Positions 1-7,294 of a DNA stretch of 13,389 nucleotides are shown here, piece by piece (within the stretch, counting starts at the first letter, position 1; each line of letters begins with the position of its first letter). The stretch comes from Acetothermia bacterium UBA7521 (lineage in GTDB: Bacteria > Bipolaricaulota > Bipolaricaulia > Bipolaricaulales > Bipolaricaulaceae). Location of the stretch: the NCBI GenBank assembly GCA_002479455.1, contig DLNB01000037.1, forward strand, positions 1 to 13,389, read 5' to 3'. The notes beneath the pieces are model-generated. The model had not been told where the DNA came from, did no database searches, and worked only from the letters and a program-made list of their open reading frames with translations. The translations under genes were made by a program, and so were the position numbers.

Positions 1-24
1 GTGTAACCCGAACCCCCCCCACCC

Positions 25-1320
25 TCAAGGGTATAGGCGATCGAGGGTTCTCGGAAACGGGATTGTCTCGCGGATGTGGGGTATTCCGGCGATCCACTGG
101 ATCGTCCGCTCCACGCCGAGGCCGAACCCGGAGTGGGGAACAGCCCCCCATCGCCGGAGGTCGAGGTACCATCTGTAGGGCTCCCCGGACAACCCGGCTT
201 CGTCGAGCTGGTGGAGAAGCTCCTGTTCGGCGTCCACGCGCTGGGAGCCGCCAATGATCTCTCCGTACCCCTCGGGGGCGATGAGGTCTGCGCACAGGGC
301 GAGATCAGGCTGTTCGGGATCGCGCTTCATGTAGAACGGCTTGATCGCCGCCGGGAACCGTTCCACGAACACAGGGCGTCCGAAGTGTTGAGACAAGGCG
401 TCCTCTGCCGGGGCTCCGAAGTCATCCCCCGCCTCCATCTCCACACCGGCGGCCTGGACCAGAGAGACAGCCTCGTGGTACGTGACCCGGGAGAACGGTT
501 CGCCCACTGCGCGGAGCAAGACCGCCGGGTCGCGCTCCAGTTCCGCGAGGTCACGGGAGTGTTCCGCTGCTGTGACCTCGACCACATGCCGCACCAGCGC
601 TTCCTGGAGGGCGAGGTTCCCGTCGTGATTGAGAAACGCCTGCTCCGCTTCAGCCATCCAGAACTCGATGAGGTGCCGACGGGTCTTCGACTTCTCGGCC
701 CGGAACACGGGACCGATCCAGTACACCTTCCCCAGGGCAGCGCACGTTGCTTCGAGGTAGAGCTGCCCTGATTGGGAGAGATAGGCGGGCGCGCCAAAGT
801 AGTCGAGGGGGAAGAGAGTGGTCGTCCCCTCGACCGATGTGCCGACGAGGACCGGCGACTCAGTGGCGACGAACCCGCGCTCGCGGAAGAAGGAGCGGAT
901 CGCCCACAGCACCCCGTCGCGGATGCGGAGGATCGGGGCTTGGCGGCGCATGCGGATCCAGAGGTGGCGATGGTCCATCAGGAACCCCGTCCCGTGTTCC
1001 TTGAGTCCGATCGGGAATGGGGTTGCCGGGACGTGGATCGGTTCGATGTGGGTGACGGAGACCTCAACCCCTCCCGGCGCGCGTGGTTCGGCGCGCACGG
1101 TTCCCCGCATTCGGAGCGAGGTCTCTTGAGGCAGGGAATCAGCGAGTGCGAACACGGTGGGGTCTGCGTCAGAGGTCACAACCCCCTGGACAAGCCCCGT
1201 CCCGTCGCGCACAAGGACGAACCGCACCTTCCCCGAGGAGCGCTTGTTGTAGAGCCAACCTTGAAGGAGCACCTCGCTCCCCACGTGCCGGCTCAACTCC
1301 GCGATGTACGCCGATTTCAT
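25..1320 (-). CDS. asnS: Asparaginyl-tRNA synthetase (class II aaRS)
   Basis: Charges tRNA-Asn with asparagine in the cytoplasm. The 431-residue protein is near the usual bacterial AsnRS length. Residues about 17-95 form the N-terminal OB-fold anticodon-binding domain (LLQGWLYNKRSSGKVRF). The class II catalytic core follows: motif 2 at 207-225 (FRAEKSKTRRHLIEFWMAE) and motif 3 at 398-410 (GFGLGVERTIQWI), ending with the characteristic HIRETIPFPRT near the C-terminus. The RHLIEFW form of motif 2 and the IRETIPFPR tail favour AsnRS over AspRS, and there is no AspRS-type GAD insertion. The start is an ATG with AAAGGGATCG just upstream. It follows acpP by 24 bases on the same strand and is probably co-transcribed with it. 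The stop is TGA at 25-27 and no clear terminator is visible in bases 1-24. Confidence 0.95.
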   Translation of the reverse strand: MKSAYIAELSRHVGSEVLLQGWLYNKRSSGKVRFVLVRDGTGLVQGVVTSDADPTVFALADSLPQETSLRMRGTVRAEPRAPGGVEVSVTHIEPIHVPATPFPIGLKEHGTGFLMDHRHLWIRMRRQAPILRIRDGVLWAIRSFFRERGFVATESPVLVGTSVEGTTTLFPLDYFGAPAYLSQSGQLYLEATCAALGKVYWIGPVFRAEKSKTRRHLIEFWMAEAEQAFLNHDGNLALQEALVRHVVEVTAAEHSRDLAELERDPAVLLRAVGEPFSRVTYHEAVSLVQAAGVEMEAGDDFGAPAEDALSQHFGRPVFVERFPAAIKPFYMKRDPEQPDLALCADLIAPEGYGEIIGGSQRVDAEQELLHQLDEAGLSGEPYRWYLDLRRWGAVPHSGFGLGVERTIQWIAGIPHIRETIPFPRTLDRLYP

Positions 1321-1344
1321 CGATCCCTTTCGAAGAGGAGTCCC

Positions 1345-1608
1345 TTACGTCTCGCCACTGGCTCCTTCCTTCTCGTGAACGCGGCTCTCGATGTAGGCGA
1401 TCGCCTCGCCAACGGTGGCGATCCTCTCTGCAGACTCATCCGGGATCTCAATGCCGAACTCGTCTTCGAACTCCATGATCAGTTCGACCGTATCCAGGGA
1501 GTCCGCGCCGAGGTCGTTGACAAACGATGCCTCGTCGGTGATCTCGTCGAGATCCACCATCAGCTGTTCGGCGATGATCTCCCTTACCCGATCGGCAATC
1601 TCACTCAT
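1345..1608 (-). CDS. acpP: Acyl carrier protein
   Basis: Small acidic carrier of growing fatty acyl chains during type II fatty acid synthesis. The 87-residue protein carries the DSL phosphopantetheine attachment site in LGADSLDTVELIMEFEDEFG, with Ser37 expected to be modified by AcpS. It also has the usual acidic helix II and the IPDE segment. An in-frame GTG at 1617 would add three residues, but AGGAGGT (1624-1618) directly abuts that GTG and sits a workable 9 bases before the ATG at 1608, so ATG is chosen. It lies between plsX, its functional partner in acyl-phosphate formation, and asnS. A promoter is visible 70-98 bases upstream. The C-terminal tail after residue 78 is slightly longer than in many ACPs. 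Confidence 0.96.
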   Translation of the reverse strand: MSEIADRVREIIAEQLMVDLDEITDEASFVNDLGADSLDTVELIMEFEDEFGIEIPDESAERIATVGEAIAYIESRVHEKEGASGET

Positions 1609-1617
1609 ATCTCCCAC

Positions 1618-1625
1618 ACCTCCTC
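1618..1625 (-). promoter_or_regulatory. Shine-Dalgarno of acpP (decides the start)
   Basis: GAGGAGGT on the minus strand, ending 9 bases before the acpP ATG. It touches the alternative GTG at 1617 with no spacing, which argues against that codon. Confidence 0.85.
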
Positions 1626-1634
1626 GGTTGGCCC

Positions 1635-1648
1635 ACCCTGTTGAGGGT
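1635..1648 (-). other. Small hairpin in acpP leader
   Basis: ACCCT and AGGGT arms (5 bp) around a 4-base loop, inside the predicted acpP 5' untranslated region and 10 bases before the Shine-Dalgarno. Too small to call a terminator or riboswitch; it may be chance. Confidence 0.2.
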
Positions 1649-1677
1649 CACCCAGCGCCTCCGGCACGCGTGCGCCA

Positions 1678-1706
1678 GTTATATAAGGCCTTCCTACAAT
1701 GCGCAA
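1678..1706 (-). promoter_or_regulatory. Predicted sigma70-type promoter of acpP-asnS
   Basis: On the minus strand TTGCGC (1706-1701) and TATAAC (1683-1678) are separated by exactly 17 bases. The -10 matches 5 of 6 consensus bases and the -35 matches its TTG. Transcription would start near 1671, giving a leader of about 60 bases with a strong Shine-Dalgarno. This would let acpP be expressed at a higher level than plsX, as is usual for ACP. Confidence 0.6.
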
Positions 1707-1730
1707 CACCCACGTTCCGACGGGGGCGCA

Positions 1731-2774
1731 TCAGGGTGCCTCAGTTGGGGCGGCGGAGCGTACCCGGAGAGCGCCGGGGTTGGCAAGTTCGGGTTCGGCT
1801 GACAGAGGGGAAAAGCGCCCAGCGAGCTTCGTTACGATCTGCGCCTTGCAGGCCTGGTAGGTTCGTCGAAGACCGCCCTCCATCGCCCGCGCGTCCGATC
1901 GTCCGTGGGCGACGGTGACCAGACCGGTGACCCCGAGGAGGGGTGCGGCGTTGTGCTCTTCGTAGCGAAGCTGCCGGGCGACAGCTCGCAACGCGCCGCG
2001 GGCCAGCCACGCGCCGAGGCGGGCACGGAGCGAGCTTCTCAGGGCGCCGTTCAGCGATCCCAAAACAGCTTCTGCTCCGCCCTCGACGGCCTTGATGAAC
2101 AGGTTTCCGGCGAACCCGCCCGAGACGACGACGTCCACCGGTCGCGTGGCAAGGATCGTGTGTGGTTCGACGTTTCCAGCGAACCCATCCCGGCGGGAGA
2201 GAAGGGCGTGCGCTTCGCGGGTGACCCGATCTCCCTTTCCCTGCTCGGCGCCGATGTTGAGAAGGCCGACAGTGGGAGAGGGAATACCCAGCACCTCCCG
2301 AGCATAGGCCACGCCGAGGTCCGCAAACTGGGCGAGATGCGCTGGCTTGGGATCTGCGGTCGCTCCGGCGTCGATGAGGAGCACTTCACCATTAAGCGTG
2401 GGCAACGAGGCGCACAAACCAGGGCGGAGCACGCCGGAGAGTCGCCCCAGTCGGAGGATGGCCGCACTGACCACGGCGCCCGTGCTGCCGGGGGAGAGGA
2501 ACGCGTCCGCCTCTCCTCGACCCACAGCGTCCAGCCCGCGCCCGATCGAGGTGTCGCTGCGTCGCGCGGCGCGTGTCGCCGAATCTCCATAGCCTGCCGG
2601 TCGTGCACAATCCAGGACGCCCACACTGTCAGGGAGGCGGGCGGGCAGATCGGAGCGGTGTCCAACGAGGATGAGTTGGATCGGGAGTTTCTCCGCGGCG
2701 CGGATCGCCCCCGCCGCAAGCTCGGCGGGGGGCCGATCAGCTCCCATAACGTCCACGACGATGCGCGGTTTCAC
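1731..2774 (-). CDS. plsX: Phosphate acyltransferase PlsX
   Basis: Converts acyl-ACP and phosphate to acyl-phosphate, the acyl donor for PlsY in phosphatidic acid synthesis; a peripheral membrane enzyme. From the GTG at 2774 the protein is 347 residues, typical of the family. It begins MKPRIVVDVMGAD, matching the family N-terminus. Other conserved segments are PGSTGA (95-100), LLIDAGATADPKP (132-144), LLNIGAEQGKG (171-181), VVSGGFAGNLFIK (216-228) and YEEHNAAPLLG followed by AHGRSDARAM (289-298). The open frame continues upstream to a GTG at 2810, but those codons lie inside tRNA-Leu and give the familiar spurious VQIPPSAP peptide, so they are excluded. There is no Shine-Dalgarno and only six bases separate the tRNA CCA from the start. 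The C-terminal 25 residues are a poorly conserved, proline- and alanine-rich extension. Confidence 0.93.
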   Translation of the reverse strand: MKPRIVVDVMGADRPPAELAAGAIRAAEKLPIQLILVGHRSDLPARLPDSVGVLDCARPAGYGDSATRAARRSDTSIGRGLDAVGRGEADAFLSPGSTGAVVSAAILRLGRLSGVLRPGLCASLPTLNGEVLLIDAGATADPKPAHLAQFADLGVAYAREVLGIPSPTVGLLNIGAEQGKGDRVTREAHALLSRRDGFAGNVEPHTILATRPVDVVVSGGFAGNLFIKAVEGGAEAVLGSLNGALRSSLRARLGAWLARGALRAVARQLRYEEHNAAPLLGVTGLVTVAHGRSDARAMEGGLRRTYQACKAQIVTKLAGRFSPLSAEPELANPGALRVRSAAPTEAP

Positions 2775-2780
2775 CGGTTG

Positions 2781-2867
2781 TGGTGCCGAGGGTGGGATTT
2801 GAACCCACACAGGCCGAAGCCCACTGCCCCCTCAAGACAGCGCGTCTGCCAATTCCGCCACCTCGGC
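2781..2867 (-). tRNA. tRNA-Leu (GAG anticodon)
   Basis: An 87-base gene including an encoded 3' CCA (2783-2781). The 7-bp acceptor stem GCCGAGG/CCTCGGC pairs perfectly. The anticodon stem is CTGTC/GGCAG with one G-U pair, and its loop TTGAGGG gives anticodon GAG for CUC/CUU. A long variable arm (GGC-TTCG-GCC) marks a class II tRNA. The T arm is GTGGG-TTCAAAT-CCCAC. The D-arm sequence closely resembles other bacterial tRNA-Leu genes. It is followed after six bases by the plsX start codon. Confidence 0.97.
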
Positions 2868-2875
2868 GCGGGGGG

Positions 2876-2904
2876 ATGGTAGCCGCCTCCGCCAGCGGCA
2901 TCAA
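2876..2904 (-). promoter_or_regulatory. Predicted promoter of tRNA-Leu (and plsX)
   Basis: TTGATG (2904-2899), a 17-base spacer, then TACCAT (2881-2876) on the minus strand; each hexamer matches 4 of 6 consensus bases. The expected transcription start is about 2869, two bases before the mature tRNA 5' end. It sits in the short divergent gap shared with the holA-like gene. Confidence 0.5.
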
Positions 2905-2942
2905 CACTGGTGCCCGCCGCGGTCCACGGGTAAGGTGAGGCG

Positions 2943-3842
2943 ATGGGTGCGGTCCGGTTTGGCGCCTACTGGGGGGACCCCCTTCTTGTGGAGCGGGTCC
3001 TTTCTCGTGCTCTCGCCGGCATGGGTGCAGTGCGGCGGGTTGTCCTGTTTGGGGACGAGCCGTGTTTTGCGCGTCTGCTGGGAGAGCTTGGGAGCGTGGA
3101 CCTCTTTGGCGAACGACGAGCGATCGTCGTTCGCCGCGCCGACAAGCTGGTGGAGGAGGAACGGCTGGCGCGAACCCTGGCGAAGGGCTTGCCCACGGAC
3201 CTCGCCCTGTTCGTTCTCGGCGAGGCCTTGAAGGGGCCTGTGGTGCAGATGGCGGACGAAGCGCTCGCGCTGCCCACGCCGATCGGGCGGGCGTTGCGTG
3301 CGCTCGCTTCTGAGCTTCTTGCCGAAGCCGAACTACCTCGGTCCGCGTCCCTAGTGGACTGCCTCGTGGAAGCGGCAGGGGGGGACACGCTACGCCTTGC
3401 GCAGGAGGTGGGGAAGCTCACCGTGTGGAAAGGTGAGCGCCTCCCGCCTGACCTCTTGTCCGAGATCCTGTACTCTTCGGGTGGAGCGCCGTACGCGTAC
3501 CTTGATGCCGTGGGGTCGAAGAATCTCCCCCCGGCGCTGTCCGAGCTGCGGATGCTCCTGGACGCGGGGTGGAGTCCCTCGGCTCTCTTCTTCACCCTTG
3601 TGGGCCACGTGCGATCGCTCCTCGCCGCCCTCGCCGCCCAGAACGGCGGACGCGATCCCTCAGGACCCGCGTGGCTTGTGCGGAAACGGCTGGCCCAGGC
3701 TCGCGTATGGGGAGAGGCGAGGCTGATCGGTCGCCTCGCCTCTCTGCAGAACCTCGACCTTCAGATCAAAACCGGGCAGCTTTCAGCGGAGGCGGCCCTC
3801 TACCATTTCACGTTCGGTCTGGCGCAGCTCGAACAGGGATGA
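2943..3842 (+). CDS. holA: DNA polymerase III delta subunit (HolA-like clamp loader)
   Basis: The delta subunit opens the beta sliding clamp within the clamp-loader complex during replication. The 299-residue protein is somewhat short for the family (usually about 330-340). Recognisable segments are the N-terminal FGAYWGDPLLVERVL (a degenerate form of the usual YGDEPFL), VDLFGERRAIVVRRADKL (52-69), GDTLRLAQEVGKL (147-159) and the C-terminal LDLQIKTGQLSAEAALYHF (271-289), which resembles the delta D-x-x-IKTG signature. The ATG at 2943 follows AAGGTG with a 5-base spacer. It is transcribed divergently from tRNA-Leu, and its last 35 bases overlap the end of convergent secD. Identity rests on these motifs. 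The low overall conservation of delta leaves some uncertainty, but the length and C-terminal motif fit no other family I know. Confidence 0.8.
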   Translation: MGAVRFGAYWGDPLLVERVLSRALAGMGAVRRVVLFGDEPCFARLLGELGSVDLFGERRAIVVRRADKLVEEERLARTLAKGLPTDLALFVLGEALKGPVVQMADEALALPTPIGRALRALASELLAEAELPRSASLVDCLVEAAGGDTLRLAQEVGKLTVWKGERLPPDLLSEILYSSGGAPYAYLDAVGSKNLPPALSELRMLLDAGWSPSALFFTLVGHVRSLLAALAAQNGGRDPSGPAWLVRKRLAQARVWGEARLIGRLASLQNLDLQIKTGQLSAEAALYHFTFGLAQLEQG

Positions 3843-5202
3843 ACGCGCCGAGTCGAGTGGCCTCGAGCAGAAGACGGGACAGGATCAGCGCTGAGAACAC
3901 CGAGGACACGATCCCCAGTCCGAGGGTGATCCCGAACCCCTCAACCGGCCCGGAGCCGAGGAGGAACAGGATGAACGCCACGATGAGCGTGGTGATGTTT
4001 GCGTCGAGCACAGCGGACAGCGACTTCGAGAATCCAGCCGTGACGCAGGCCGTCGGCGCCTTCCCCGTCCGTCGCTCCTCCTTGATTCGCTCGAAGATGA
4101 CCACGTTCGCGTCGACCGCCATCCCGATGGTGAGCACGATACCCGCGATTCCGGGCAGGGTGAGGGTCGCTCCGAACGCCCGCAACGCGGCGAACACGAG
4201 GAGCATCGTCATCACCAGCGCGGTGTCCGCAACGAGCCCCAGCCAGCGGTAGTAGATGAGCATGTAGATCAAGACGAGAACGAAGCTCACGACAAGGGCG
4301 GTCATTCCCCGCCGCACGTATTCCGCTCCCAGGGTGGGACCGACCGTCTGCTGCTCGATGATGTCGACCTGGGTGGGCAGCGCGCCGGACCGCAGGACCA
4401 CGGCGAGGAGCCGCGCCTCGTCGAGGCTGAACCTTCCGGTGATCGTCGTGGAATCCTGCACCGCTCTCCAGCCCTGCTGCGCGGCCTGCTTGATCGAAGC
4501 CGACACCTGGGGGGCCGAGTAGACCGTGTTGTCGAGGATCACGGCCAAGCGGTCGTTCACCTGGAGCCGAGCGAGGGCACTCACGAACAGCTCCGCACCA
4601 CCCCGGTTGAAGGTGAGGGCGATGAAGAACCCCGGGGAGCGTGGGTCGGTGGACGTGCGCACCGCGGCGTTGTCGAGCACGTCGCCGGTGAGAAGGGGCT
4701 CCGCCTCGACGAGGTACCACTCCGTCTTGTCGGGGTTGGGCAGGATCTCCTGGATCAGGGTCCGCCGCGCCTCGAGGTCGAACCAGCTTGGGGCGGCATC
4801 GATGACCTTGCGGAACTCGAGCAGGGCCGTACTCCCGAGGAGTTTCTGCGCCTCTTCGGGGTTCTGAACCTTGGGGATCTTCACCTCGACCCGATCTCGC
4901 CCAATCGGCCGGATCTCGGCGTTGACCATCCCGTACTGGTCTACCCGCTCCGAGAAGATCGTCACCAGCTGGTTCACCGCGTCCTGCTGCCTGGCGGCGT
5001 CCATCTGGGAGTCCCCCAGGGGGATCATCTCGCCTGTCTCCGGGTCCAGCACCTGCGCTTCGAGAACCAGCCGCACCCCTCCTTGGAGGTCGAGGCCGAG
5101 CTTGATCACCTCCTGGAAGGGCAAAAACGGGTACAGGAGACCGATTGAAGCGAGCAGAGCCGCTACCACAACGCCGAACCGAATCCAATCCGAACGTCTC
5201 AT
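3808..5202 (-). CDS. secD: Protein translocase subunit SecD
   Basis: Membrane component of the SecDF accessory complex, which uses proton motive force to help pull exported proteins across the inner membrane. The 464-residue protein has an N-terminal transmembrane helix (about 8-25), the D1 motif LGLDLQGGVRL (35-45) and a large periplasmic P1 region. A cluster of helices from about residue 300 onward includes LPGIAGIVLTIGMAVDANVV (349-368, with the conserved VDANV), LDANITTLI (399-407) and VEGFGITLGLG (420-430). The ATG at 5202 lies 8 bases after the yajC stop, and AGGTG overlaps that stop codon. It is not fused to SecF, and no secF follows: the next gene is the convergent holA-like gene, whose 3' end overlaps by 35 bases. 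Confidence 0.95.
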   Translation of the reverse strand: MRRSDWIRFGVVVAALLASIGLLYPFLPFQEVIKLGLDLQGGVRLVLEAQVLDPETGEMIPLGDSQMDAARQQDAVNQLVTIFSERVDQYGMVNAEIRPIGRDRVEVKIPKVQNPEEAQKLLGSTALLEFRKVIDAAPSWFDLEARRTLIQEILPNPDKTEWYLVEAEPLLTGDVLDNAAVRTSTDPRSPGFFIALTFNRGGAELFVSALARLQVNDRLAVILDNTVYSAPQVSASIKQAAQQGWRAVQDSTTITGRFSLDEARLLAVVLRSGALPTQVDIIEQQTVGPTLGAEYVRRGMTALVVSFVLVLIYMLIYYRWLGLVADTALVMTMLLVFAALRAFGATLTLPGIAGIVLTIGMAVDANVVIFERIKEERRTGKAPTACVTAGFSKSLSAVLDANITTLIVAFILFLLGSGPVEGFGITLGLGIVSSVFSALILSRLLLEATRLGAFIPVRAAPDRT

Positions 5203-5210
5203 CGTCGCAC

Positions 5211-5489
5211 CTACTTTCGCACCTTGTCTACGATGCTGCCCTTAGACAAGCGCAGCTTCCCTTCCTCCACCGTGATCGTGATCGAATCCTCGCTCATATC
5301 CTCGATCGTGCCGAAGATTCCACCGGCGGTGACCACCCGGTCCCCGCGCTTGAGCGAGCCGAGGAGGTCGCGGTGTTCCTTCTGGCGACGACGCTGGGGC
5401 CGGATGAGGAGGAAATAGAAGATGGCGGCGAACGCCACGAGCATCACCACGAGGGTGATCATGGACTGGGTCGTCTGGGGATCATCCAT
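5211..5489 (-). CDS. yajC: Preprotein translocase subunit YajC
   Basis: Small single-pass membrane protein associated with SecDF. The 92 residues comprise a transmembrane helix at about 10-28 (ITLVVMLVAFAAIFYFLLI), the hallmark RPQRRRQKEH (30-39) just after it, and a cytoplasmic SH3-like region containing LKRGDRVVTAGGIFGTI. The ATG is preceded by AAGGAG about 10 bases upstream. Its first 8 bases overlap the end of the upstream membrane-protein gene, and secD follows after 8 bases, the usual yajC-secD order. Confidence 0.96.
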   Translation of the reverse strand: MDDPQTTQSMITLVVMLVAFAAIFYFLLIRPQRRRQKEHRDLLGSLKRGDRVVTAGGIFGTIEDMSEDSITITVEEGKLRLSKGSIVDKVRK

Positions 5490-5973
5490 CTTGGCACCAC
5501 TCCTTTCTCTTCCAGAGTCTACGCGCGCCGGCGGCCACGTACAGAACGGCGACGAGCGCGATCGCCACGCTCCACAACGCGAGCGCCAGCCCGGTCAGGT
5601 CCCGGCCCAGCGCCACCACGTGGTGCAGCAGGGCGAAAAGATCGAACCAGAGTATAGCGTACACGGCGACGGCAAGCGACCGTTTCGGGGCGAAGTCGAG
5701 GGTGACGGTGAGAGGCGGGACCGCAATCCATGCCCAGAACCCGGCCTGGGCGCCGATCAGTCCCAGCGCGAGGAGCAAGAGCGCGTGACCTGGCAGGAGG
5801 CGGACCGGCGACTGAGGCCGGAGCGCGCCTCGGCCCGCCCGCCACAGGCCGTACCCCCAGGCGAGCAGGAGCAACGCTCCCGCGCCCAAACGCCACGACA
5901 CGGGATAGGGAACGACGGCGAGAGAGAGCCCGATCACGACGAGACTCCCCGTGAAGAAGGCGATGTTCTTCAT
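5482..5973 (-). CDS. Uncharacterised multi-pass membrane protein
   Basis: I do not recognise this 163-residue protein. Hydrophobic stretches at about 4-21, 29-46, 62-86, 98-118 and 126-148 suggest four or five membrane helices, with a basic, tryptophan-containing C-terminus (ARRLWKRKEWC). There are no obvious catalytic or metal-binding motifs. Reality as a gene is supported by its position: the ATG overlaps the mgtE stop (ATGA, 5973-5970), and its own TGA overlaps the yajC start by 8 bases. The reading frame is open throughout and gives a coherent membrane-protein composition. It appears to belong to the mgtE-yajC-secD transcription unit. A role in membrane biogenesis or in magnesium transport would be guesswork. 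Confidence 0.75.
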   Translation of the reverse strand: MKNIAFFTGSLVVIGLSLAVVPYPVSWRLGAGALLLLAWGYGLWRAGRGALRPQSPVRLLPGHALLLLALGLIGAQAGFWAWIAVPPLTVTLDFAPKRSLAVAVYAILWFDLFALLHHVVALGRDLTGLALALWSVAIALVAVLYVAAGARRLWKRKEWCQDG

Positions 5974-7286
5974 GCCAGGTACGGGAGAAACGCGGTCGCG
6001 AGGCTCAGGAACAACCCGATCCCGATCAGGTCGCCGATCGTGGTTGCCACGGGGCCGGAGATCATCGCCGGGTCAAACCCGAGGCGGCGGAACACGAACG
6101 GGAGTATCCCGCCCGTCAGACACGCGCCGATCGTCGTCCCGGCGAGGGCCACGCCGGCGACGAGTCCAAAGAACGGCTTCTGCCAAAGCAGGGTGGCGAT
6201 GAGTCCGATCTGCAGACCCAACGCGAGGCCGGCGAACACCCCGACGCGAAGCTCCTTCCACACGAGCCACGGCAGGTTGGCCCAGCCCACGGCGCCCACC
6301 GCGATCCCGCGGATGGCCACCGCCAGGGCCTGCGCTGCCGCGTTCCCGCTCATGTCGGCGATGAGCGGCATCAGCGCGGCCACAAACGCCAGCTCGGAGA
6401 TCGTCCCTTCGAACCGGGTGATCACCGCGGCGACGGTCATGTTGAGGAGTACGAGCCCCATCAGCCAGGGGAGCCGCTTCTTGAGCGACAGCTGAGGCGG
6501 GTCGAGGGGGTGGTCCTCACCGGCGGGGATGCCGCCCAGCTTGAGCGCGTCTTCGGTCGCCTCCTCGCGGATCACGTCGATCACGTCGTCGATCGTGACG
6601 ATCCCCAGGAGCCGGCCCGCGCTGTCGACCACCGGGAGGGCGAGGAAGTTGTACTTGTCGAACGTGTGGGCCACCTCTTCCTTGTCCAGCGTCACGGGGA
6701 GGGTGACCGCATCCGACCGCATGATCCGGTGCAGCGGCGTATCGGGCCGGGCGAGCACGAGGTCGCGCAGCGAGAGCACCCCGAGGAGCTTCCCTCCGCC
6801 GTTCACCACGTACGCGTAGTAGACGGTCTCCGCGTCTTCGGCCATCGCCCGCAGCTGCTCGATGGCCTTCTCTGCCGTCATGTCCCCCGGGAGGGCGACG
6901 ACCTCGGTGGACATGAGCCCGCCGGCGCTGTCCGCGGGATAGGCGAGGAGCTGTCCCAGCTCCGTCGCCTCGCGGGCCTCGAGACGGGACAGGATGTCCT
7001 CTACCGTCTCCGCGGGCAGCTCGGCGAGGAGGTCCACCGCATCGTCCGGCTCCATGTGAGACAGGATGTGCGCCGCGTCCTCGCGGTTGAGCTCGGCCAG
7101 CAGGCGCGCCGCCTCGTCCGGCTCCATCTCCCCCAGCGGCTCCGCCGCCGCGCGGCGTCGGTAGAGCCGTCGCAGGAGCTCGACCGCCTCGTCCTCGTGG
7201 AGCGCGGCGAGCATCTCCGCGACCTCCGCCGGATGGCGGCGGATGAGCTGGGCGATGTCCAGACGGGGCGGCGTTCCCTCGGTCAT
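5970..7286 (-). CDS. mgtE: Magnesium transporter MgtE
   Basis: Magnesium-gated inner-membrane channel for Mg2+ uptake. The 438-residue protein has the full family layout. An N-terminal helical MgtE_N domain (about 8-110) contains acidic repeats such as MEPDEAARLLAELN. The linker AYPADSAGGLMSTEVV (115-130) leads into two CBS domains (to about 245, with LPVVDSAGRLLGIVTIDDVIDVI in the second). Five membrane helices follow from about residue 275. Pore-region motifs are MPLIADMSGNAAAQ (306-319) and GPVATTIGDLIGIG (411-424); Asp419 probably corresponds to the pore aspartate of the Thermus protein. The ATG has no Shine-Dalgarno; instead TATAGT ends 8 bases before it. The upstream PF06695-type gene ends 52 bases away, so mgtE may have its own promoter. 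Confidence 0.96.
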   Translation of the reverse strand: MTEGTPPRLDIAQLIRRHPAEVAEMLAALHEDEAVELLRRLYRRRAAAEPLGEMEPDEAARLLAELNREDAAHILSHMEPDDAVDLLAELPAETVEDILSRLEAREATELGQLLAYPADSAGGLMSTEVVALPGDMTAEKAIEQLRAMAEDAETVYYAYVVNGGGKLLGVLSLRDLVLARPDTPLHRIMRSDAVTLPVTLDKEEVAHTFDKYNFLALPVVDSAGRLLGIVTIDDVIDVIREEATEDALKLGGIPAGEDHPLDPPQLSLKKRLPWLMGLVLLNMTVAAVITRFEGTISELAFVAALMPLIADMSGNAAAQALAVAIRGIAVGAVGWANLPWLVWKELRVGVFAGLALGLQIGLIATLLWQKPFFGLVAGVALAGTTIGACLTGGILPFVFRRLGFDPAMISGPVATTIGDLIGIGLFLSLATAFLPYLA

Positions 7287-7294
7287 GACGGCCC

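Noticed and set aside
1..24. Possible terminator after asnS
   Set aside because: A run of C/G without a stable stem or T-tract on the asnS strand; not enough to call.
772..1644. 290-codon plus-strand open frame opposite asnS and acpP
   Set aside because: It is antisense to two well-conserved genes and has no recognisable family. Such mirror frames are expected in GC-rich coding DNA.
2775..2810. N-terminal extension of plsX to the GTG at 2810
   Set aside because: These codons lie within tRNA-Leu. The peptide is the well-known translation artefact of a tRNA T arm, and the family N-terminus begins at 2774.
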